DNA from: Candidatus Phaeomarinobacter ectocarpi | GTDB lineage: Bacteria; Pseudomonadota; Alphaproteobacteria; CGMCC-115125 | Direction of reading: 5' to 3' | Length of the DNA: 64,000 nucleotides | NCBI RefSeq assembly: GCF_000689395.1 | Contig: NZ_HG966617.1 | Location: 1,126,753 to 1,190,752, forward strand | Shown here: positions 29,820 through 39,315 of the stretch, piece by piece | Numbering within the stretch: position 1 is the stretch's first letter | Layout: each line of letters opens with the position of its first letter | The notes under the pieces: generated by a model | What the model was told of the DNA's origin: nothing | Database searches by the model: none | What the model saw: the letters and a program-made list of their open reading frames with translations, nothing else | Program-made: the position numbers and the translations under genes

Positions 29820-32648
29820 CTAGCTGGAGAGCCGGCGCTGCCACCACCCACGCTTGGTTGGTTCAGCAGGTGTTTCCGACGTTTCCACTTCCACCGATGC
29901 TTTTGTTGAAGCGGCAGACGCTGCTGCTGTATCTGCAACAGCCTGCTCTGCTTCATTGTCAGTCTCGCTGGCAGGACTGGTGGTGGACTCAGCTGGTGTC
30001 TGCGACTGATCCACGACCATCGGCTCTGACGCGCTTGTCGAGTAGGCTACCAATACTGGCGCTTCCTCATCGCCATCGGACGTGGAGTTGTTGGTGTCAA
30101 CGTCAGAATCAGATGCTTTGGCTGTCGTCTCAACGTCACCGTTGGTTCCTTCTGAATTGCCTTCATCATCCGCATCAGCTGTCCTGCGATGGCGCCTGCC
30201 ACCTCGGCGACCACGGCGGCGGCGCTTGCGCGGCTTGCCATCTTCATCAAGTTCAGGCGTCTCGCCGTCACCATCTTCAGAACCAGATGCTTCTGTTGCT
30301 GCGGCCTCAGAAGTGTCGCCATCTTCGGCAGCGTTGTTTTCTGCGGAACCAGATTCTGACTTGCGACCACGACGCCTGCGCCGCCGCCGCTTGGGTTTGT
30401 CTTCTCCATCCCCATCCGCATCTTCGCCACTGCTGTTCTCGGTATTGGCTGATGCATCAGCTTCTTCTTCGCTGCGAGCGGCAGCTTCAGCCTTGGCATC
30501 CAGCGCTGCGTCTTCCTCGTCGTCGAATGCGCTTTCCATGCTCAATGCATCAGTGTCCATGGACACATCTGGCGTGCGGTCGTCAGTACGCTTGATGGAA
30601 TAATCAGGAGAGATCAAGGAGGCGTCCGCAACCATGTAAACCGAGACACGACCGCGACGTTCTATGTCCAGCAAAGTGGTGCGTTTCTGATTGAGAATGA
30701 ACACCGCAATGTCCATCGGGACATTCACATCGAGTGCCTTTGCCCGACCCTTGAGCGCTTCAGCCTCGACCGCACGCAATACCTGAAGGGCAGCAGATTC
30801 CGTCGACCGGATCATGCCTGTTCCCTGACAGTGTGGGCAGGTGTCAGTCGACCCCTCCAATACGCCGGAGCGCATGCGCTGGCGCGACATTTCAAGAAGG
30901 CCGAATGATGAAATTCGACCGACCTGGATGCGGGCGCGATCCTGCTTCAGGCTGTCTTTAAGTTTGCGTTCAACGGCGCGATTGTTGCGCGGCTCATCCA
31001 TATCGATGAAGTCAATGACGACAAGGCCGGCCATATCACGAAGCCGGAGCTGGCGAGCAATCTCTTCAGCGGCTTCCAGGTTCGTGGAAACTGCAGTCGC
31101 CTCGATATTGTGTTCTTTGGTGGATTTGCCGGAGTTCACATCAATAGAAACAAGCGCTTCCGTTGGATTGATGACGATATAGCCACCTGATTTAAGCGTA
31201 ACGGTCGGCTCAAGCAGAGCGTCAAGCTCGCTTTGCACACCGTGGCGCTGCAACAGCGGCTCGCTATCCTTGTAGCGTTTCACGTTCTTCGCATGGCTCG
31301 GCATGAGCATGCGCATGAAATCCTTGGCTTCCTTGTACGCCTTGTCGCCATCAACAATGATCTCGTCGATGTCCTTGGAATACTGGTCGCGGATGGACCG
31401 CTTGATCAGATCGCCTTCTTCGTAAATCAGGCAGGGCGCAGAAGACTTGAGCGTCAGGTCCCGAATGTTCTCCCACAGACGCAGCAGGTAGTCGAAATCA
31501 CGCTTGATCTCGACCTTTGTGCGATTTGCCCCGGCGGTGCGGACGATAAGGCCCATGCCGGTTGCCACGTCCATCTCATTCATTGCTTCTTTGAGGCGCC
31601 GACGATCGGACGTGTTTGTAATTTTCCGTGAGATGCCGCCACCGCGCGCAGTGTTCGGCATCAGGACGCAATAGCGGCCGGCGAGTGACAAATAGGTTGT
31701 GAGAGCAGCGCCCTTGTTGCCGCGCTCTTCTTTCACGACCTGAACCAGCATGATCTGGCGGCGCTTTATGACTTCCTGAATTTTGTAGTGACGCGAGCGG
31801 CTGCGGCGGCTTGGACGACGATCGCCGCTTCGGCCGTTGCGACCGCGCGAGGAGCCGCGACCGCCATTCCGGTTTCCGTTGCGGCCACGCCCGCGTCCAC
31901 GACCGCGATTGTCAGACTTCTTTTCGTCATCATCGCCAGAGGCTGTAACTGTCTCATCGTCATCGCTGGACGCTTCAGAGTCTTCGTCGCTCTGGTCGTC
32001 GCCTTCGTCATCATCATCGCTTGAGTCGATGTCGTCGTCATCGTCTGAGGATGTAACTTCTTCAGCGCTGTCTTCGTCGTTGATCTCTTCGATGTTGGTC
32101 TCTGGCAGATCGCCATCATCGTCAATGGCGTCTTCATCATCGGACACATCTTCGCTGATGGACTCGGTCGATGCGGCCTCAGCTGCTATCGCAGGCGTAG
32201 CAGCCTCATCGTCAGAGGCGTCGTCATTGCCGTCTCCGCTCTCATCATCTGCTTCAAACGCATGAGCGCCGATGTCATAGGCATCATCGCTCTCGTCTGA
32301 GGCAGCGTCGGCGTCGCTGTCGTCATCTTCATCGTAATTGTCATCATCCTCGTCAAATTCCTCTGCGGCTTCTTCAGCCAGCAACTTTTCGCGGTCCGCG
32401 ACAGGAATTTGATAGTAGTCAGGATGGATTTCGCTGAACGCAAGAAAGCCGTGCCTGTTGCCGCCATACTCAATGAAGGCAGCCTGCAGCGACGGTTCAA
32501 CGCGTGTAACTTTAGCGAGATAGATATTGCCCCTTAAGGGACGTTTGGCCTCGGATTCAAAGTCGAAGTTCTCGACACGGTTTCCCGAGACGATGGCCAC
32601 GCGGGTTTCTTCCCGGTGGGCCGCGTCTATCAGCATTTTCTTGCCCAT
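29820..32648 (-). CDS. rne: Ribonuclease E/G with large S1-domain insert
   Basis: 942 residues starting MGKKMLIDAAHREETRV, the usual alphaproteobacterial N-terminus. It is the endonuclease that starts mRNA decay and rRNA processing and scaffolds the degradosome. The S1 domain is split by a ~195-residue insert (about 91-285) that is first Asp/Glu/Ser-rich and then Arg/Gly-rich. After it come the 5' sensor, the DNase I-like catalytic core with Asp residues in EALVSIDVNSG and AGLVVIDFIDM, and the zinc link CPHCQGTG. The C-terminal third is disordered, acidic, with RRRRR clusters typical of RNA and partner-binding segments. It is divergent from the amidase gene across a long leader. Confidence 0.96.
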   Translation of the reverse strand: MGKKMLIDAAHREETRVAIVSGNRVENFDFESEAKRPLRGNIYLAKVTRVEPSLQAAFIEYGGNRHGFLAFSEIHPDYYQIPVADREKLLAEEAAEEFDEDDDNYDEDDDSDADAASDESDDAYDIGAHAFEADDESGDGNDDASDDEAATPAIAAEAASTESISEDVSDDEDAIDDDGDLPETNIEEINDEDSAEEVTSSDDDDDIDSSDDDDEGDDQSDEDSEASSDDDETVTASGDDDEKKSDNRGRGRGRGRNGNRNGGRGSSRGRNGRSGDRRPSRRSRSRHYKIQEVIKRRQIMLVQVVKEERGNKGAALTTYLSLAGRYCVLMPNTARGGGISRKITNTSDRRRLKEAMNEMDVATGMGLIVRTAGANRTKVEIKRDFDYLLRLWENIRDLTLKSSAPCLIYEEGDLIKRSIRDQYSKDIDEIIVDGDKAYKEAKDFMRMLMPSHAKNVKRYKDSEPLLQRHGVQSELDALLEPTVTLKSGGYIVINPTEALVSIDVNSGKSTKEHNIEATAVSTNLEAAEEIARQLRLRDMAGLVVIDFIDMDEPRNNRAVERKLKDSLKQDRARIQVGRISSFGLLEMSRQRMRSGVLEGSTDTCPHCQGTGMIRSTESAALQVLRAVEAEALKGRAKALDVNVPMDIAVFILNQKRTTLLDIERRGRVSVYMVADASLISPDYSIKRTDDRTPDVSMDTDALSMESAFDDEEDAALDAKAEAAARSEEEADASANTENSSGEDADGDGEDKPKRRRRRRRGRKSESGSAENNAAEDGDTSEAAATEASGSEDGDGETPELDEDGKPRKRRRRGRRGGRRHRRTADADDEGNSEGTNGDVETTAKASDSDVDTNNSTSDGDEEAPVLVAYSTSASEPMVVDQSQTPAESTTSPASETDNEAEQAVADTAAASAASTKASVEVETSETPAEPTKRGWWQRRLSS

Positions 32649-33379
32649 GGGCAGGTTCTCCAGGCGCGCCGGCGCTGGCCGGGCCTACATCACCTGTAAA
32701 CAGGCGGTGAGGTGTCCGGGCGGGCATCTCTGCCGCGCGGCGCGCAATAAGGGATAAGGGAATGCCGTTTCGCGTCCATGCGCTTGATGGCGCATGCCCG
32801 AATAGCGCCCGCAAAGCCGCGGTTCGCCTGGCGGCGAATTTGCGTGCTGTGCTGGGTCGAGAAACGGTCATTGGTTCAGTTTTCAAGGTGGGCGTCGACC
32901 GGCTGTATTGACGGTTGGGCCCAAGCGGTTGTCTCGATCTCAGACGTCGCCATCGATTTGAGGGTGGCGTGCCTGATACGGTCAAAATTCATTCGTTCAG
33001 ATGATCGCCTATCCGGCCAACGAGCCGGTCCCCAACGAGTCACCTGAAAAAGACGTGCTTTCATGAGAGATTTCGCGGATTTCAGCGGTTTTTCGCCCCT
33101 GACTGCGCGCGTGTCAGTCATTTGCACGGCTTAAGTTGTAGCCGGGCCGTCCCGTGACATGCAAGCGGCACGATACACATGTGCCAATCCTGCCGAAAAA
33201 CGGCTCAAGAGTGAGCCTGCGGGTGAGATGGTTTATGAGCGGTTAATCCTTTGCCACTTATTATTCGGGGTCAATGTGCGGCTGAGCCCTGATTTTGGCG
33301 AATTCTAGCCGTTTAGTACTCGCTCCCGATGTTGGTGCATTATCCGACAGCGGTTTCAAATGCCCGGAAATCTGCCGCA
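32649..33379. other. 731-bp region between rne and the amidase gene
   Basis: No protein family is recognisable in the short open frames here (32778-33047 +, 32876-33127 -). It probably holds both divergent promoters and the long rne leader, since rne mRNAs usually carry a long 5' UTR for autoregulation. A small hairpin GGCTC/GAGCC lies at 33202-33217 without a T-run. The rne ribosome-binding site reads TGGAGA on the minus strand seven bases before its ATG. Confidence 0.45.
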
Positions 33380-34645
33380 ATGCCGATCTCACATTTCTTT
33401 TCCAGAAATCCCGCTCAGGTGGTCAAGCGCTTGCTGAGCGCCGTCGCAATCGTTTGCGGCCTGCTGGGTGCAAATCTGGTGCTCCCTGCAAATGCGCAGG
33501 ATGTGGCGCCGTCCGTGATAGACGTGCGCCTAGGCAAAAGCGGCGAGACGACCCGGTTTGTACTGGAGTTGAGCGGAAAAGTGGAGGCAAAGGCTTTCAC
33601 TCTGGCCGACCCTCACCGCCTCATTATTGACCTTCCCGCACTTGACTGGGAATTGGCATCGGACTTCGTCCCTTCAGGCCGTGGAATGGTCAGCTCGTTC
33701 CGCTACGGACTGTTCCGCCCCGGCAACGCTCGCGTTGTGATTGATCTCTCGGGGCCGGCAAAAATCTCGCGCTCCTTCGTGCTGCCACCAGACCCTGCCA
33801 ACAATAAGAACTGGCGCATTGTGTTCGATCTTGTCAGCACACCGGATGCCTCATTCAGGGCCGCCGCAGGCTGGCCGGATGCAGCGCCCGCAACGCCAGC
33901 GATCACCAAACCGACACCAGACGTGCCAAGTGCCAAACCCGCTACCAATGCCCGAAAGATCGTGGTTATTGATGCGGGCCACGGAGGTGTCGATCCCGGC
34001 GCACTGGGCGGCCGTGGAACGCGCGAGAAAAACGTCACACTGGCTTTTGCCAAAACCTTGGGCGAAGCCTTGAGGGCTACAGGCCGGTATGAGGTTCACC
34101 TGACGCGGGACACAGATATCTTCATTGAGCTCAGAGAGAGGGTAGCGATCGCGCGCCGCCACAATGCCGACCTCTTCATTTCCGTTCATGCGGACTCGAT
34201 TGAACGTCGGGATGTCCGCGGCGCCTCGGTCTATACCCTGTCAGAAAAGGCGTCTGACGCTGAAGCAGCGCGGCTGGCCCGCAAGGAAAACGAAGCTGAC
34301 GTTATCGCAGGTGTGAATCTCGGAGGGGATAGCGACGAGGTGCGAGACATCCTTATTGACCTTGCGCAGCGCGAAACCAAGAACCTGTCAGTTCGATTTG
34401 CGCAGACCGTCATCCCTAAAATGTCTGAAGTCACCAAAATCTTGCGCAACACCCACAGATTTGCCGGTTTCAGGGTGTTGAAAGCGCCGGATGTGCCATC
34501 TGTCCTCATTGAATTGGGCTTCTTGACCAATTCGGATGACGAACTGAGCCTAACATCTTCAAGCTGGCGAAAGAAGACATCGCAGGCAATTGCGCGGGGG
34601 GTAGATGCCTACTTTGCCGAGCGTTTGGCGGAGGCCAGCCAATAG
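33380..34645 (+). CDS. N-acetylmuramoyl-L-alanine amidase (AMIN + Amidase_3)
   Basis: 421 residues from ATG 33380, which gives a clean signal peptide ending ANAQD; an in-frame ATG at 33329 is also open. An AMIN domain (targeting to the septum) is followed by a Pro-rich linker and a zinc amidase_3 domain: VVIDAGHGGVDPGALGGRG (first zinc His), VAIARRHNADLFISVHAD (second His) and the catalytic Glu in VLIELGFLTNSDDE. It is an AmiC-type periplasmic enzyme that splits septal peptidoglycan. It sits before PBP1A, a conserved alphaproteobacterial pairing. Confidence 0.96.
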   Translation: MPISHFFSRNPAQVVKRLLSAVAIVCGLLGANLVLPANAQDVAPSVIDVRLGKSGETTRFVLELSGKVEAKAFTLADPHRLIIDLPALDWELASDFVPSGRGMVSSFRYGLFRPGNARVVIDLSGPAKISRSFVLPPDPANNKNWRIVFDLVSTPDASFRAAAGWPDAAPATPAITKPTPDVPSAKPATNARKIVVIDAGHGGVDPGALGGRGTREKNVTLAFAKTLGEALRATGRYEVHLTRDTDIFIELRERVAIARRHNADLFISVHADSIERRDVRGASVYTLSEKASDAEAARLARKENEADVIAGVNLGGDSDEVRDILIDLAQRETKNLSVRFAQTVIPKMSEVTKILRNTHRFAGFRVLKAPDVPSVLIELGFLTNSDDELSLTSSSWRKKTSQAIARGVDAYFAERLAEASQ

Positions 34646-34880
34646 TTGATCTGCGGAAAATAAACGCTTCATTCCTGCGGCCAAATAGCGGTCGTGATTG
34701 GAAAAATGGGTCATGGGCATGCCATAATTCACCACTAGATGGGATTACTCTTGAAGATGTGCGTGGGCTCAGCGATAGACATATCCAGGCTCTATTTTTG
34801 CCCACCTTCAACAGCATATTTGCGCGCGCAGGGCTTGGGACTTCAAGCGACTTCATACGACCGGGGATGTATCTGACCAG

Positions 34881-37373
34881 ATGATGAGAATTCTTGCTTA
34901 CCTGGGGGTTGCAGGTGTCGTGCTCGTAGCGGGCGTGGCATTGGGCGTGGCATTCCTGCTGTGGAGTTTCTCGCAGGACCTGCCGCCACATGACCAACTG
35001 GCCCACTACGAGCCACCGGTAATGACGCGCGCCCATGCAGGCGACGGCTCCCTTATTGCTGAATTCGCCCGTGAGCGGCGGTTGTATGTTCCAATCACAG
35101 CCATTCCCAAAGACCTGATCAACGCCTTCCTCTCCGCGGAAGACAAAAACTTCTTTGATCACGAAGGCGTCGATATCTTCGGTGTCCTGCGCGCAACCGT
35201 TTCCAATGTTGCCAACTATGTGAACAACCGTCGTTTGGAAGGCGCTTCTACGATCACCCAACAGGTTGCCAAGAACTTCTTGCTGACCAATGAAGTGTCG
35301 TTCGAGCGGAAGATCAAAGAAGCCCTTCTGGCCCGACGGATCGAGACTGCCTACTCCAAGGAGCGTATTCTTGAGCTCTACCTCAATGAAATTTATCTCG
35401 GCTTGGGGTCCTATGGTGTCGCTGCAGCAGCGCTCAACTATTTCGGCAAGTCGCTTGATGAATTGACTCTTGGCGAGATGGCGTACCTCGCAGCCCTGCC
35501 CAAGGCACCGAACAACTATCATCCTTTCCGGCAGCGCGAGCGGGCGGTTGCCCGGCGCAACTGGGTGCTCTCCCGGATGACGGAGAATGAGTGGATTACA
35601 CCGTTCGAAGCGTCAGTTGCCCGGGCTGAGCCATTCAACATCACGCCCCGTCCGTCAGGCGCGCAGATCGTCGAAACTCAGTTTTTCGTCGAGGAAGTAC
35701 GTCGTCGTGCCATCAGCATGTATGACGAAGAAAAGATCTACGATGGCGGACTGTCCGTTCGCACGACGCTGGATACAAACCTTCAGGCCATCATTCGGTC
35801 AGCCCTTCGTGAAACGCTGGTCGCCTACGATCAGCGCCATGGGTGGCGCGGTGCCTTTGCGAGCATGGACGCGGCCACAGATTGGACTGCGGATTGGCCA
35901 AAAGCGCTCGTCGGTATGGACACCGCGCGCGACCTCGCACCATGGCGTCTTGCGGTGGTCCTGGACGTCACAGCGGAAGGCGCTGAGATTGGTCTGCGCC
36001 CCGACGTAGACGAAGCAGGCCGCATGGTTGATCCAGGCGAAACAGGGTACATTCCGCTTTCCGAGGTTACGTGGGCCCGGGCATCCACCAACAACAGGAA
36101 AACGGGACCTGAGATCACTGATGCCACGCAGGTGCTCAATCGCGGTGACGTAATTTGGGTTACTCCCACTGTCGCCGAAGATGGGTCATCCGGCCAGGCG
36201 CAGTTCGCGCTGCGACAGATTCCAGAAGTAAACGGCGCGGTCGTTGCGATTGATCCGCACACGGGCCGCGTCCTCGCTCTGGTCGGCGGCTTCAGCTACC
36301 AGCTTTCAGAGTTCAACCGAGCAACGCAGGCCGTTCGCCAACCAGGGTCCTCGTTCAAGCCATTTGTGTATGCAGCGGCGCTCGACAATGGCTACACGCC
36401 ATCCAGTCTTGTTCTCGACGCACCCTTCGTTATTGAGCAGGGGCCGGGTCTTGCTCTTTGGAAACCGGAAAACTACTCGCGCACATTCTACGGACCGTCG
36501 ACACTTCGCCTGGGACTTGAAAAGTCACGCAATGTCATGACCGTGCGGCTGGCGCAGGCCGTTGGAATGGAAAAGGTCAGCGAATATGCACGTCGCTTTG
36601 GCATCATGGACGACATGATGCCCGTGCTTTCCATGTCATTGGGCGCCGGCGAAACGACTTTGCTCAAGCTGACAAACGCCTACGGGATGTTAGTCAATGG
36701 CGGCAAGAAGATTGAACCTGTTCTGATTGACCGAATCCAGGATCGCTACGGCCGCACCATTTATCGCCATGATGTTCGCGAATGTCTTGGGTGTGCAGCC
36801 AATGAATGGGCAGGTCAGGCGTCTCCAAGTATCTCAGACACACGAGAGCGGGTTATTGATCCGCGTACGGCATACCAGGTGGTGTCAATGCTTCGCGGCG
36901 TTGTCCAGCGCGGTACCGGACGAACCATTGCCTCTATTGGCAAACCCTTGGCAGGCAAGACCGGAACTACAAACCGGGAGCAGGATGCGTGGTTTGTCGG
37001 ATTTTCACCTGATCTGGCACTCGGTGTGTTCGTTGGCTTTGATGAGCCCAAACCTATGGGACGCGGTGAAACAGGCGGTGGTCTTGCAGCTCCCGTGTTC
37101 CGCGATGTAATGCGCGAAGCTCTTGCTGACAAACCAGCCATTCCATTCCGCATTCCGCCTGGGGTCACACTTGTGCGCGTCAACGGGAAATCTGGACTGA
37201 TTGCGCGGCCTGGCAGTGACGGGGCCATTCTTGAAGCGTTCAAGGCTGGAACGGAGCCTCGCGCGCCATCACAGGTATTGCGCGGTACAACAACCGACAC
37301 ATTTGCATCAGGCAACAACACGCCACCGCCGCCGGTTCCCACATTGGGAACTGGCACAGGCGGGCTTTACTGA
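34881..37373 (+). CDS. mrcA: Penicillin-binding protein 1A
   Basis: 830 residues, class A PBP. One N-terminal membrane anchor (5-30). The glycosyltransferase domain has Glu87 in AEDKNFFDHEG, then GASTITQQVAKNFLL and RKIKEALLARRIE. A ~130-residue OB-like insertion of the PBP1A type follows. The transpeptidase has Ser490 of the SxxK motif in PGSSFKPFVY, the SRN motif in KSRNVMTVRLA, and KTGTT. The C-terminal tail is low-complexity. It polymerises and cross-links peptidoglycan. The ATG is doubled at 34881 and 34884. Confidence 0.97.
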   Translation: MMRILAYLGVAGVVLVAGVALGVAFLLWSFSQDLPPHDQLAHYEPPVMTRAHAGDGSLIAEFARERRLYVPITAIPKDLINAFLSAEDKNFFDHEGVDIFGVLRATVSNVANYVNNRRLEGASTITQQVAKNFLLTNEVSFERKIKEALLARRIETAYSKERILELYLNEIYLGLGSYGVAAAALNYFGKSLDELTLGEMAYLAALPKAPNNYHPFRQRERAVARRNWVLSRMTENEWITPFEASVARAEPFNITPRPSGAQIVETQFFVEEVRRRAISMYDEEKIYDGGLSVRTTLDTNLQAIIRSALRETLVAYDQRHGWRGAFASMDAATDWTADWPKALVGMDTARDLAPWRLAVVLDVTAEGAEIGLRPDVDEAGRMVDPGETGYIPLSEVTWARASTNNRKTGPEITDATQVLNRGDVIWVTPTVAEDGSSGQAQFALRQIPEVNGAVVAIDPHTGRVLALVGGFSYQLSEFNRATQAVRQPGSSFKPFVYAAALDNGYTPSSLVLDAPFVIEQGPGLALWKPENYSRTFYGPSTLRLGLEKSRNVMTVRLAQAVGMEKVSEYARRFGIMDDMMPVLSMSLGAGETTLLKLTNAYGMLVNGGKKIEPVLIDRIQDRYGRTIYRHDVRECLGCAANEWAGQASPSISDTRERVIDPRTAYQVVSMLRGVVQRGTGRTIASIGKPLAGKTGTTNREQDAWFVGFSPDLALGVFVGFDEPKPMGRGETGGGLAAPVFRDVMREALADKPAIPFRIPPGVTLVRVNGKSGLIARPGSDGAILEAFKAGTEPRAPSQVLRGTTTDTFASGNNTPPPPVPTLGTGTGGLY

Positions 37374-37423
37374 CCGGCCTTCCGGGCCTAGGTTCCGCGC
37401 TTCACATTTACGTCTGACGAGCA

Positions 37424-37470
37424 GGCGGCATCTGCCTACCAATGAAGTAGGCAGATCGGGGAAAGCCGCC
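37424..37470 (+). other. Long hairpin in the prfB leader
   Basis: A perfect 10-bp stem (37430-37439 with 37447-37456, loop CAATGAA) is flanked by a second arm, GGCGGC at 37424-37429 with GCCGCC at 37465-37470. The whole lies between the mrcA stop and the prfB start (37500). It lacks a T-run, so it is not a standard terminator. It could be a leader structure or an RNA-stability element. Confidence 0.5.
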
Positions 37471-37499
37471 GCCGGAAGATGGATTTCAGGAGAGTATCC

Positions 37500-38631
37500 A
37501 TGCGTGCCGAGATCCGTGATCTCGTTGACGAACTCCAGCAGTCGCTTGCGCTGCTGAGGAGGCATCTTTGACCCCGCCGAGACGGAACGGGAACTAGAGA
37601 AGCTCAACGAGCGGGCAGAAGACTCCAGCCTTTGGGACGATCCCGAAAAGGCACAGGCCGTTATGCGCGACCGCACCCGGCTTGAAACTGCCCTGAAGAA
37701 CTACCGCGACCTTGAAAGTGCATTGTCTGACAATGTGGAACTCATTGAGATGGGCGAAGCAGAAGGCGATGACGAGGTGGTCGCTGAAGCTGAGGCCAGT
37801 TTGAGGGCAGCGCGTGACGTCGCTGCGGAGCGTGAGCTGGAGACACTGCTGTCTGGAGAGGCGGACGCCAACGACACCTACCTGGAAGTCCACGCCGGTG
37901 CTGGTGGCACCGAGTCCAATGATTGGGCCCAGATGTTGCTGCGCATGTACATGCGCTGGGGCGAAGCCAAGGGCTACAAGGTAGACCTGGTTGCAGAAAC
38001 ACAGGGCGACGAAGCTGGCATCAAGTCTGCAACGCTGCAGATAAAAGGCCACAACGCATATGGCTGGCTGCGGACGGAGTCAGGCGTCCATCGCCTGGTG
38101 CGAATTTCTCCTTATGACAGTCAGGCCCGCCGTCATACGAGTTTTGCCAGCGTTTGGGTATATCCGATTGTTGATGACTCGATTGAGATCGACATCCCGG
38201 AATCTGACGTCCGCATCGATACCTATCGCGCGTCGGGCGCTGGCGGGCAGCATGTGAACACGACGGACAGCGCGGTCCGCATCACCCACAATCCAACCGG
38301 AATTGTGGTTCAGTGCCAAAATGAGCGCTCGCAACACAAGAACAAGGCAACAGCTTGGACGATGCTGAGGGCCCGCATTTACGAGGCAGAGCTGCAGCGG
38401 CGTGAAGAGGAAGCCCAGGAGCAGGCGGCCAGCAAAACCGATATCGGCTGGGGTCACCAGATACGGTCCTATGTGTTGCAGCCATATCAGCTGGTAAAGG
38501 ATCTGCGCACTGGTGTGGAGATTGGTAATCCCTCCGCCGTACTCGATGGTGGCATTGACCCGTTCCTGGCAGCCGCTCTGGCTAACAAGGTAGAAGAAAA
38601 AGAACAGGCTACAGCTGAGGTCGCGGAATAG
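37500..38631 (+). CDS. prfB: Peptide chain release factor 2 (programmed +1 frameshift)
   Basis: Two frames joined at an in-frame TGA: ATG 37500 to CTT 37566-37568, then a +1 shift past T37569 to GAC 37570. Total 376 residues (23 + 353). The start ATG has AGGAGAG in front. The visible RF2 motifs are the catalytic GGQ in [17 protein letters not shown] and the decoding loop around [25 protein letters not shown], whose SPF-like tripeptide reads SPY. RF2 reads UGA and UAA. The frameshift signal is listed separately. A strong bidirectional terminator follows. Confidence 0.95.
37557..37572 (+). promoter_or_regulatory. prfB +1 frameshift signal
   Basis: AGGAGGCATCTTTGAC: a perfect Shine-Dalgarno element (AGGAGG), a three-base spacer (CAT), a slippery CTT and an in-frame TGA followed by C. 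The spacing matches the E. coli prfB signal. Low RF2 would favour slipping by ribosomes at TGA, giving autoregulation. Confidence 0.9.
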
Positions 38632-38667
38632 CTGACTTTGAAGTCCGGCTTTCCACGCTGAAAACAA

Positions 38668-38699
38668 AAAGGCCCGCGGAGCATTCCGCGGGCCTTTTT
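38668..38699. terminator. Bidirectional terminator between prfB and bactofilin
   Basis: A 10-bp G/C stem (38671-38680 with 38685-38694, loop GCAT) is flanked by AAAAA on one side and TTTTT on the other, so it can end prfB (+) and the bactofilin operon (-). Confidence 0.85.
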
Positions 38700-38718
38700 C
38701 GTCTAATTCCTGAAATGC

Positions 38719-39315
38719 CTACTGGGCAGCTGGGCGGCGAACCACAACTGCGCCGTCCTTTACGACCACACCGCCCTTGCCTTCGTCTGACTTTGACGCC
38801 GGCGCTGTGTTGGCAGACTTGGCAGCTGGCGCTGACGGAGCCTGTTTCTCAGGCGTGGGGCGTTGTGCATCTGCAATCTTGAGAGATGCTGGTGCCTCAC
38901 TGCTTGGCGCTGATGACGGCATTTCATCACCCAGTGGGTCATCTGAATGGCGGCAATTGCCTTCAAAGAACGCACCTGTTTCAACAGCCAGAGCTTCGTG
39001 GAGGATATCGCCCTCAACGTGGCACGTGGTTGCCAGCTGCACGCGGCGGGCGCGAATGGAGCCGACAATGCGGCCGCGAACAACAATGTCGTCGGCCATC
39101 ACAGCGCCTGTAATGGTCGCGTGCTCGCCCACGGTCAGTGACTGACTGCGGACATCGCCTTCTACCGTGCCATCAATCTGGATGTCGCCGGTTGCAATGA
39201 GGTTGCCGTGGACGACGAGGTCATCCGAAATAATGGACGGTGCGGAACGTCCGCGGCGTGGCGCGGGGGCGGGGGCGGCTTTCGCCACGCTACCGCTATC
39301 CTTCTTCGAGAACAT
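38719..39315 (-). CDS. Bactofilin (polymer-forming cytoskeletal protein)
   Basis: 198 residues. A central beta-helix of repeated hydrophobic strands spans about 35-125 (DDLVVHGNLIATGDIQIDG, GDVRSQSLTVGEHATITG and so on), with an Ala/Pro-rich head and a Pro/Lys/Ala tail, the DUF583/bactofilin layout. Bactofilins self-assemble into filaments that position cell-wall enzymes. The start overlaps the M23 peptidase gene by 20 bp, so this is an operon of a wall hydrolase and its likely scaffold. Confidence 0.95.
   Translation of the reverse strand: MFSKKDSGSVAKAAPAPAPRRGRSAPSIISDDLVVHGNLIATGDIQIDGTVEGDVRSQSLTVGEHATITGAVMADDIVVRGRIVGSIRARRVQLATTCHVEGDILHEALAVETGAFFEGNCRHSDDPLGDEMPSSAPSSEAPASLKIADAQRPTPEKQAPSAPAAKSANTAPASKSDEGKGGVVVKDGAVVVRRPAAQ

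Noticed and set aside
32778-33127. Short open frames on both strands between rne and the amidase gene
   Set aside because: No ribosome site, no family pattern and they overlap each other; more likely leader and promoter DNA.
34506-35522. 338-codon open frame antisense to mrcA
   Set aside because: Lies over the clear PBP1A gene; composition and lack of any family signature mark it as a shadow frame.
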